From Ignavibacteriaceae bacterium (GTDB lineage Bacteria > Bacteroidota > Ignavibacteria > Ignavibacteriales > Ignavibacteriaceae): DNA of 6,941 nt. A program made the translations under genes and the position numbers. Positions 1 through 5,770 of this stretch are shown here, one piece after another. Every line of letters begins with the position of its first letter. Position 1 is the first letter of the stretch. Below the pieces are notes generated by a model. The model worked only from the letters and a program-made list of their open reading frames with translations. It did no database searches and was not told the origin of the DNA. The stretch is from the NCBI GenBank assembly GCA_025455085.1, contig JALONF010000105.1, positions 1 to 6,941 on the forward strand. Reading direction: 5' to 3'.

Positions 1-747
1 ACAACCATCACAAAGGTCGGATTTGACGGCAAAATCATCGCCCAAAGGACAGCAGCAAACATCCCGAACGATTGGGAAGTGATTGACACCCACAAATCGG
101 CATTGCTTTGCAGAAGCCTCAAGCCTCCAGCCTCAGACTTCTTTGTGACAGACGAGGCAAGCGGCATAGCACTTCATGCGTATCAGGCAAGCAGGGAAAA
201 CTACCCAAAAGCCAGGATTGAGCGCGGAGTTGCGTGTGTCATTGACGGCGGAAACATGACAGCATTCGACATCGAATCCAAAAGGGCGACAAGCAGGCAA
301 GTCGGCGACAAAGGCATGATTTTTGGGGAGACTTCAAACCTGAAGGCAGCATCGGTCAAGGGCGAGACGATGGAGATTGCAGACGCAAACAAGACCGCTC
401 TTTGCGGTGACATTGGGAAAACATGGCCAACAAGGCACAAAGGCGCACCATCAGCACAGTTTGCCGAGGATGGCTATATTTATTCATTTTATGTTGGATT
501 GTTCTCTCAACTATTTCTCGGATTATTTTATCATCCAGTCTTTATCATCACTTTTGTTATTGCATTGTTATTCAAATTTTTATTCGAATTCCGAATTCTT
601 TACAAAGGGAAACAAATACTCTTCGATGATCTTCGATTAAAATATTTCTATGCTGCGGAAATTTTTCAGATTCCATACATTATTTATTCTGGATTAGTTG
701 GTGCATTTGGCAACTACTTATGGAAGTCAAGAAAAGTTAAGCGATAA
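1..747 (+). CDS. Partial, apparently chimeric frame: unknown N-terminal part joined to a family 2 glycosyltransferase-like membrane C-terminus
   Basis: The frame is open from the first base and ends with TAA, giving 248 visible residues; the true start lies outside the window. Residues from about 159 onward carry two adjacent hydrophobic segments (about 161-176 and 179-194), a short basic/polar stretch (YKGKQILF), and a third segment near 217-235. It ends with GAFGNYLWKSRKVKR. This layout is typical of the C-terminus of membrane-associated GT2 glycosyltransferases, which place the nucleotide-sugar-using catalytic domain before such segments; that catalytic domain is not visible here. Residues 1 to about 157 are soluble-looking and I do not recognise them. 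They do not look like GT2 catalytic sequence. Base and codon use also differ: 59 of the first 120 bases are G/C against 32 of 120 at 481-600, and 6 of 8 Arg codons before position 475 are AGG. The frame may be a recent fusion, a horizontally acquired segment or an assembly join. The GT2 assignment of the tail is fairly likely; the N-terminal function is unknown. Confidence 0.6.
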   Translation, partial: TTITKVGFDGKIIAQRTAANIPNDWEVIDTHKSALLCRSLKPPASDFFVTDEASGIALHAYQASRENYPKARIERGVACVIDGGNMTAFDIESKRATSRQVGDKGMIFGETSNLKAASVKGETMEIADANKTALCGDIGKTWPTRHKGAPSAQFAEDGYIYSFYVGLFSQLFLGLFYHPVFIITFVIALLFKFLFEFRILYKGKQILFDDLRLKYFYAAEIFQIPYIIYSGLVGAFGNYLWKSRKVKR

Positions 748-775
748 TTTTTCAGCATACACTTCGAATCTCTTC

Positions 776-793
776 TGTCTAATTTAATAGACA
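776..793. promoter_or_regulatory. Small dyad upstream of the sigma-54-type promoter; possible activator site or weak hairpin
   Basis: TGTCTA and TAGACA are perfect 6-base inverted repeats separated by ATTTAA. The dyad lies 29 bases after the first gene's stop codon and about 85 bases upstream of the start point expected from the sigma-54-type element at 843-859. That distance would suit an enhancer-binding activator. It has no following T-run, so it is a poor intrinsic terminator. A 6-base dyad in AT-rich DNA can occur by chance. Confidence 0.25.
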
Positions 794-842
794 TAAAACC
801 TTCTTATTCAGCTTAAATTCAAACAAAATCAAATTAATGCTA

Positions 843-859
843 TTGGCACTTTCGTTGAA
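843..859 (+). promoter_or_regulatory. Candidate sigma-54 (RpoN) -24/-12 promoter
   Basis: The sequence TTGGCAC-N5-TTGAA matches the sigma-54 consensus YTGGCAC-N5-TTGCW at all the -24 positions shown and at TTG of the -12 element. The GG (845-846) and the G at 857 have the required ten-base gap. The deviation is A instead of C at 858, in the usually conserved GC. Transcription would start near 870, giving a leader of about 25 bases that contains the Shine-Dalgarno of the gene at 895. No convincing sigma-70 hexamer pair was seen in this gap. If real, expression of the exported protein would need RpoN and an ATP-dependent activator. Confidence 0.45.
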
Positions 860-883
860 CTTTATGAACCGTAAACATAACAC

Positions 884-890
884 GGAGGTG
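884..890 (+). promoter_or_regulatory. Strong ribosome binding site for the exported protein gene
   Basis: GGAGGTG lies six bases (counted from the end of GGAGG) before the ATG at 895. It is the strongest Shine-Dalgarno in the window and fixes the start directly before a signal peptide. Confidence 0.8.
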
Positions 891-894
891 TAAA

Positions 895-2238
895 ATGAAA
901 CGGATAATAATTTTTGCAGTAGTTCTTTTTGTCGCAGTAAATTTTAATGCGGAAGCAAAGAGACATCATCACGGGGTGGGTGGATACTTTTATACAGAAC
1001 TCGCTCCATACGGATCATGGATTGAAGTTGATTACGGAGTAGTAGTTTGGAGACCTACAATAATTCGCACACACTGGACGCCTTATAATGTCGGAAGATG
1101 GATTTGGACTTATGACGGCTGGTATTGGGATTCCTACGAGCCTTTCGGGCACGTCACATATCATTATGGTCGATGGTACTATGATGATTATTATGGCTGG
1201 CTCTGGTATCCTGACTATGAGTGGGCTCCGGCGTGGGTAGAATGGAGATATGATAACAACTATATCGGTTGGGCGCCGTTGCATCCTTATGCTGTATTTT
1301 CTGTTTCAGTCGGGATATACTTTACGAATACATACTATACTCCTTACTCCTACTGGAACTATGTAAACTATGCAAATTTTTGCGATCCTTATGTATATAA
1401 CTATTATGTAGAGCCTGGATACAAGTATAGGGTCCACAGCGGTACAAAATACAGACATGAGTACACCTACCGAAATGGTAGAGTTCAAAACATAGGAATT
1501 GATGTTAATTATATAAGTAAACGTTCTGGACAGGAAATAAGACAGCGTGATCTAACCAGAGTTCGTGATTCAAGGGATTTGAACAGGGATAGCTTCGGTG
1601 ACCGAGATGAAATCCGTACTCTTGATCTGAAAAGAGATGAACTGGTAAAGAACGACTTAGGTCGTATGGAAATCAAACGTGAAAACAGAAAGACTTCACT
1701 CGAACTTGATAAAGTCCAGATTGGTAGAAGAGAAGATGTTACGACTGAAAAACGAGAAGATAAATCAAAAGATAGAAATCTGGAAGTAAGAACGAACAAT
1801 CAGACCAGGAAAGATATAAAGACGGGTGTTGATAAGATTTTCGAACAGAAACGAACTGAGACTAAACGTAACACTGATATAAATGAAAACAGGAAAAACG
1901 ATAACATCGAGACACGAAAAAGAGAGACTGGTAAGGTCAGCAATCAGAATGAGAATGTTAGAAATAATAATGATTTCAGTACGAGAAATGAGAACCAGGT
2001 TAAAGAACAGAATAGGATAAAGACCAACGAATCTGTTGAGTTGAATAAAAAGAGGCAGGAACAGAATACTCAAGTAAAGCTTGAGAATAACAGAGTGACG
2101 AATAATGATCAAGTTAAAAGAAATGAAGTAAAAGAGCAAAGCAGAAATGATAATCAGCAAAACAGAAATAGTGAGACTAAAGTGAACACGGATAGAACTA
2201 TGGAAAAGGGTAATTCAAGAGAACGAAGCCGAAGATAG
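895..2238 (+). CDS. Exported DUF6600-like Tyr/Trp-rich protein with a long charged tail
   Basis: The 447-residue protein starts with a signal peptide (MKR, a hydrophobic run at residues 4-17, probable cleavage after AEA at 19-21), so it should act in the periplasm or at the surface. Residues 31-131 are extraordinarily aromatic, with 14 Trp and 18 Tyr in 101 positions. They repeat short motifs such as APYGSW, GRWIW, YGRWYY, EWAPAW and YIGWAPLHP, the pattern of DUF6600-type proteins, whose function is unknown. Residues 132-206 remain Tyr-rich. Residues 207-447 form a highly charged Arg/Lys/Glu/Asp/Asn/Gln-rich tail with no Ala, Cys, His, Pro, Trp or Tyr, likely disordered or partly helical. No catalytic motif or lipobox is visible. 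The ATG follows a strong Shine-Dalgarno and a sigma-54-like promoter, and a terminator follows the stop, so the gene looks monocistronic. A structural or envelope role is only a guess. I am confident of the coding call and moderately confident of the family. Confidence 0.88.
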   Translation: MKRIIIFAVVLFVAVNFNAEAKRHHHGVGGYFYTELAPYGSWIEVDYGVVVWRPTIIRTHWTPYNVGRWIWTYDGWYWDSYEPFGHVTYHYGRWYYDDYYGWLWYPDYEWAPAWVEWRYDNNYIGWAPLHPYAVFSVSVGIYFTNTYYTPYSYWNYVNYANFCDPYVYNYYVEPGYKYRVHSGTKYRHEYTYRNGRVQNIGIDVNYISKRSGQEIRQRDLTRVRDSRDLNRDSFGDRDEIRTLDLKRDELVKNDLGRMEIKRENRKTSLELDKVQIGRREDVTTEKREDKSKDRNLEVRTNNQTRKDIKTGVDKIFEQKRTETKRNTDINENRKNDNIETRKRETGKVSNQNENVRNNNDFSTRNENQVKEQNRIKTNESVELNKKRQEQNTQVKLENNRVTNNDQVKRNEVKEQSRNDNQQNRNSETKVNTDRTMEKGNSRERSRR

Positions 2239-2266
2239 CACTGAGAACAATCCTCTCTCTCCACAC

Positions 2267-2298
2267 AAGCGGTATCATTAACGATACCGCTTTTTTTT
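2267..2298 (+). terminator. Intrinsic (Rho-independent) terminator
   Basis: AAGCGGTATC and GATACCGCTT form a perfect 10-base stem around the 6-base loop ATTAAC, and the descending arm runs into eight consecutive T. It lies 28 bases after the stop of the exported protein gene and ends about 40 bases before the next ATG. It should therefore separate the two transcription units. Confidence 0.92.
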
Positions 2299-2337
2299 AT
2301 ATATTACTCGTCAAAATTGTAATTATCAGAAAATCCA

Positions 2338-3105
2338 ATGCGAGATAAAAGTAATACACTGTTCTATATTCTTGGAACTTTCTTTGTAGCAAATGCACTC
2401 CTTGCAGAATTTATTGGAGTAAAAATTTTTTCGCTGGAAAAGTTACTTGGCATCCAACCAATCAATCTTTCGTTTTTCGGAGAAAGTAATCTCTCATTCA
2501 ATTTAACCGCAGGAGTATTGTTATGGCCTGTTGTTTTTATTATGACTGATATTATAAATGAATATTTTGGTCGAAAAGGTGTTAGGTTTATGTCGTTTAC
2601 GGCTGCTACACTGATTGCGTATGCTTTCCTTATGGTTTATTTTGCTATAGGATTAACTCCTGCCGATTTTTGGATAGAGCGAAATACTACGACAGGTATT
2701 GTAAATATGGATCTGGCTTTTAATACAATCTTTGGTCAAGGTTTGTGGATAATATTAGGTTCTTTAGTTGCGTTTTTAATTGGGCAGCTTGTTGATGTTT
2801 ATGTTTTCCATTTTCTCAGATCATTTACTGGCAGCTCTAAAATTTGGATTCGTGCTACTGGTTCGACATTTATTTCGCAATTCATTGATAGCTTCGTCGT
2901 TCTATTAATAGCCTTTTATTTTGGGGCGGGGTGGGATTTATCTTTGGTTTTGGCTATAGGTATTGTCAACTATATCTACAAGTTCGCCGTGGCTATTTTT
3001 CTAACACCACTTTTATATGTTCTTCATTTCCTTATCGATCTTTATTTGGGTAAAGAGTTATCCCATAAATTGATTGAAGAATCGGCAAAAGAAAGCAGGG
3101 CCTAG
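2338..3105 (+). CDS. yhhQ: Queuosine precursor transporter, YhhQ/QPTR (DUF165) family
   Basis: This is a 255-residue multi-pass inner-membrane protein of slightly more than usual family length. Members import precursors of the tRNA-wobble nucleoside queuosine (7-deazaguanines such as preQ0, preQ1 or queuine). Hydrophobic segments lie at about residues 8-29, 54-70, 84-104, 131-155, 176-195 and 201-240. Family hallmarks visible here are DIINEYFG at 71-78 just after the second segment, an IGQLVDVYVF stretch near 148-157, and RATGSTFISQFIDS near 172-185. The ATG is preceded by no clear Shine-Dalgarno. The gap of about 40 bases after the upstream terminator leaves room only for a promoter overlapping its T-run (TATATT at 2300-2305 is possible). 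No queuosine biosynthesis gene (tgt, queA, queF or similar) is in the window. The exact substrate (preQ0, preQ1 or queuine) cannot be told from sequence. Confidence 0.9.
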   Translation: MRDKSNTLFYILGTFFVANALLAEFIGVKIFSLEKLLGIQPINLSFFGESNLSFNLTAGVLLWPVVFIMTDIINEYFGRKGVRFMSFTAATLIAYAFLMVYFAIGLTPADFWIERNTTTGIVNMDLAFNTIFGQGLWIILGSLVAFLIGQLVDVYVFHFLRSFTGSSKIWIRATGSTFISQFIDSFVVLLIAFYFGAGWDLSLVLAIGIVNYIYKFAVAIFLTPLLYVLHFLIDLYLGKELSHKLIEESAKESRA

Positions 3106-3210
3106 ATTATCTCTGATTTCAGAACCAAAATTTGTTGCTAATCGTTCAACTTTATTCGAACAAAATCGTAACTGTTACTTAGGCTAATTCAGTAAATTGA
3201 ACTAATTTTG

Positions 3211-3219
3211 TGGTATAAT
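3211..3219 (+). promoter_or_regulatory. Extended -10 promoter for maeB
   Basis: TGGTATAAT matches the extended -10 element TGnTATAAT exactly. No good -35 hexamer lies 16-18 bases upstream; TTGAAC at 3197-3202 is only 11 bases away. Extended -10 promoters can work without a -35. Transcription would begin near 3226, leaving a leader of about 130 bases before the maeB ATG. That leader is AT-rich, with only a weak 6-base inverted repeat (ATTGAA 3274-3279, TTCAAT 3288-3293) and no riboswitch fold I recognise. Confidence 0.6.
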
Positions 3220-3346
3220 TTTATTGGAAATTAGCATCATCTATCAAATCAGAATTTCATCCCAAATATCTAAATTGAAAACAAAAGTTCAATGTATCTA
3301 TTTAATTTTTAATTAAACATTTATCTAAGTGAAACATAAATTTATC

Positions 3347-3351
3347 AGGAG
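3347..3351 (+). promoter_or_regulatory. Ribosome binding site of maeB
   Basis: AGGAG lies six bases upstream of the ATG at 3358. Together with the conserved N-terminus of the malic enzyme this supports the chosen start. Confidence 0.8.
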
Positions 3352-3357
3352 TAAATT

Positions 3358-5613
3358 ATGAAGATAAGTAAAGAAGAAGCGCTGGAATATCACTCAATAG
3401 AACGAAAAGGCAAGATAGAAGTAATCGCATCTAAGCCTTGTCTAACGTCCCGTGATCTTTCGCTAGCGTATACACCGGGTGTTGCAGAACCCTGCAGAGA
3501 AATTCATAAGAATGTAGAGGACGTTTATAAATACACAGCAAAGGGAAATCTGGTGGCTGTGGTTTCAAATGGTACTGCAGTTCTTGGTCTTGGAGATATC
3601 GGAGCCGAAGCTGGTAAACCGGTTATGGAAGGTAAAGGAGTTCTCTTTAAAAGATTTGCAGACATTGATGTTTTTGATATAGAGCTTGCCTCACACGACT
3701 CAAATGAGATAATCAGAACTGTTCAAATGCTTGAGCCAACTTTTGGCGGAATAAATCTTGAAGATATAAAAGCTCCTGAGTGTTTTGAAATAGAGGAGAG
3801 ACTTAAAGAAACGATGAAAATTCCGGTATTCCATGATGATCAGCACGGAACAGCAATTATTTCCTGTGCTGCACTGATTAACGCGGTTGAAGTTGCCGGC
3901 AAAAAACTGGATAAAATAAAAATTGTGGTAAGTGGAGCTGGTGCTTCTGCAATTTCTTGCTGCAAACATTATATAATGGCCGGTGTGAAGAGAGAAAATA
4001 TTTGGATGTTCGATACGAAAGGCTGTGTTACAAAAGACAGAAAAGATCTTAATAAGTACAAAGAACTATTTGCTCAGGCAAAGGGATTCGCTTCACTAGC
4101 CGATGCGATGAAAGGAGCAGATGTATTTATAGGATTGTCATCTGGTGGTATAGTAAATAAGGAAATGGTTAAATCGATGGGGAAGGATCCAATCATTTTT
4201 GCAATGGCAAATCCTGATCCGGAAATAATGTATGATGAAGCAGTATCTGTTAGAGAAGATTTAATAATGGCTACCGGCAGAAGTGATTTTCCCAATCAGG
4301 TAAATAATGTACTTGGATTTCCATTTATCTTCAGGGGTGCTTTGGATGTAAGGGCAGTCGCCATAAATGATGAAATGAAAATGGCTGCTACATTAGCATT
4401 AGCTAAACTGGCGAAAGAGAAAGTTCCTGAAATGGTACTTAGGGCGTACGGTGGAGAAGATTTTACTTTCGGTAAAGAGTATATCATTCCAAAACCATTT
4501 GATCCGAGAGTATTGTGGTACGTGGCTCCAGCAGTTGCTAAAGCTGCAATTGAAACTGGTGTAGCAAAGATAACCGAAATGGATTGGCAGAAATATGAAG
4601 ATAAGCTAAAAGAAAGACTCGGCTTATCAAAAGAATTAATACGTGTGATGATTCACAAAGCACAGAAGAAGCCGCTTAAAGTTGTTTATCCTGAAGGAGA
4701 AGAAGAAAAAATTATCAGAGCTGCACACGTTGTATACAATGATAATATGGCTTACCCGGTTCTTTTGGGAAATGCGAAATTGATTAAGGGAGAAATTGAA
4801 AGACTTGGTTTTGATCAAAATGAGTTTCAGATTTTTGATCCGGAAGCTGACGAAAAAAGAAATCAATATGCTGATGCATTTTTTAAAAAACGTTCAAGAA
4901 AAGGTGCGATACTTAAGGATAGCAGGAACCTGATGAAGAAACCCAATTACTTTGGTTCGATGATGGTTGAGCTTGGAGAAGCTGATGCTCTTATCAGCGG
5001 TTTAACAACCAGCTATCCCACAACAATTCGACCGGCTCTTCATTGTATTGGTATTAAAGATGGATTAAAAGTTGTTTCTGGTCTTTACATCATATTTGCT
5101 AAACAAGATGTTTACTTCTTTGCTGATACAACTGTAAACGTTAATCCTACAGCAGAACAACTTGCTGAGATTGCAATTTCAGCCGCAGATACAGTAAAAG
5201 AGTTCGATGTTGTTCCAAGGATTGCAATGTTATCATTTAGCAATTTTGGAAGTTCACCTTATCCAGATTCAATAAAAGTTAAGCATGCAACAGAATTGGT
5301 GAAAAAAATTAGACCGGACCTAATGATAGATGGCGAAATGCAGGCAGACACAGCTATTGTTCCTGAAATAATTGAAAAAGAATTTCCATTCAGCAATCTA
5401 AAAGGAAAAGCTAATGTTCTGATCTTCCCGGATCTTAATGCTGGAAACATTGCTTATAAATTAATGGCAAGAATTGGTCAGGCATCTGTTGTCGGTCCAA
5501 TTTTAATGGGAATGAAAAAACCAATTCACGTTTTGCAGCGTGGAGCTTCTGTTGATGATATTATCAATATGACTGCTATTGCAGTAGCTGAAGCTCAAGC
5601 AAAGAAAAAATAA
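3358..5613 (+). CDS. maeB: NADP-type malic enzyme MaeB with C-terminal phosphotransacetylase-like domain
   Basis: The 751-residue protein has the usual length of two-domain MaeB. It should catalyse oxidative decarboxylation of malate to pyruvate and CO2 in the cytoplasm, linking the TCA cycle to pyruvate and NADPH supply. Malic enzyme domain (about 1-425): LSLAYTPGVAEPC with probable catalytic Tyr38, VMEGKG with probable catalytic Lys93, and metal ligands expected at Glu135/Asp136 (NLEDIKAP) and Asp161 (FHDDQHGTA). The dinucleotide-binding loop is SGAGAS at 192-197, and NPDPEI (285-290) and FPNQVNN (311-317) follow. Phosphotransacetylase-like domain (about 430-751): VYPEGEEEKI, ADALISGLTTSYPTT, VNVNPTAEQLAEIA, FPDLNAGNIAYKL and LQRGASVDDIINM. 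In characterised MaeB enzymes this domain serves acetyl-CoA sensing and oligomer assembly, not acetyl-phosphate synthesis. Here the position matching the catalytic Ser of true Pta appears to be Gln727, consistent with a regulatory role. Cofactor preference is inferred from the family. Confidence 0.96.
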   Translation: MKISKEEALEYHSIERKGKIEVIASKPCLTSRDLSLAYTPGVAEPCREIHKNVEDVYKYTAKGNLVAVVSNGTAVLGLGDIGAEAGKPVMEGKGVLFKRFADIDVFDIELASHDSNEIIRTVQMLEPTFGGINLEDIKAPECFEIEERLKETMKIPVFHDDQHGTAIISCAALINAVEVAGKKLDKIKIVVSGAGASAISCCKHYIMAGVKRENIWMFDTKGCVTKDRKDLNKYKELFAQAKGFASLADAMKGADVFIGLSSGGIVNKEMVKSMGKDPIIFAMANPDPEIMYDEAVSVREDLIMATGRSDFPNQVNNVLGFPFIFRGALDVRAVAINDEMKMAATLALAKLAKEKVPEMVLRAYGGEDFTFGKEYIIPKPFDPRVLWYVAPAVAKAAIETGVAKITEMDWQKYEDKLKERLGLSKELIRVMIHKAQKKPLKVVYPEGEEEKIIRAAHVVYNDNMAYPVLLGNAKLIKGEIERLGFDQNEFQIFDPEADEKRNQYADAFFKKRSRKGAILKDSRNLMKKPNYFGSMMVELGEADALISGLTTSYPTTIRPALHCIGIKDGLKVVSGLYIIFAKQDVYFFADTTVNVNPTAEQLAEIAISAADTVKEFDVVPRIAMLSFSNFGSSPYPDSIKVKHATELVKKIRPDLMIDGEMQADTAIVPEIIEKEFPFSNLKGKANVLIFPDLNAGNIAYKLMARIGQASVVGPILMGMKKPIHVLQRGASVDDIINMTAIAVAEAQAKKK

Positions 5614-5622
5614 TTTTTTAAT

Positions 5623-5662
5623 GGGTGAAGGGAAAGAATTGCAAAAGTTCTTCCTTTCACCC
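5623..5662 (+). terminator. Long hairpin after maeB, probable transcript end without a T-run
   Basis: The arms at 5623-5638 and 5648-5662 pair as GGGTGAA with TTCACCC. The stem then continues through GGGAAAGAA against TTCTTCCT with one G-U pair and one bulged A, around a 9-base loop. It begins ten bases after the maeB stop. The following bases are AAATTCAT, so the T-run of a classical intrinsic terminator is missing. It may act as a weak terminator or as a 3' end that protects the mRNA. The mirror strand also lacks a proper T-run. Confidence 0.5.
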
Positions 5663-5770
5663 AAATTCATATACTACTGCTGGTTTAGATATTATTGCTT
5701 TTAACCGATCAGTCCTTTAATTTTTTCCTGCTTCTTAAAATTTTTAATGATTCATTTATAAATTGTTTGT

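Noticed and set aside
201..440. Minus-strand open frame of 79 codons in the G+C-richer segment
   Set aside because: It lies opposite a frame that shows purine-first codon bias and stays open from position 1. The reverse product has no recognisable feature or ribosome binding site.
377..640. Short + strand frames at 377-640 and 423-629
   Set aside because: They overlap the longer frame that carries the GT2-like membrane tail, and their sequences cross the composition break with no family resemblance.
1765..2160. 131-codon hydrophobic-looking minus-strand frame
   Set aside because: It is the complement of the Lys/Asn/Glu-rich tail, which reads as Ile/Leu/Phe-rich on the other strand. Its hydrophobicity is a by-product of composition.
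2299..2337. Possible preQ1-type riboswitch before yhhQ
   Set aside because: Only about 39 bases separate the terminator from the ATG, and no C-rich/A-rich H-type pseudoknot pattern is visible.
3126..3175. Possible terminator after the queuosine precursor transporter gene
   Set aside because: TTTGTT/AACAAA and GTTC/GAAC are short, separated by long unpaired stretches, and no T-run follows.
5682..5702. Possible second sigma-54 site (CTGG...TTGCTT) before the cyclase gene
   Set aside because: The GG and GC are 13 bases apart instead of 10, and the -24 element lacks GCAC.
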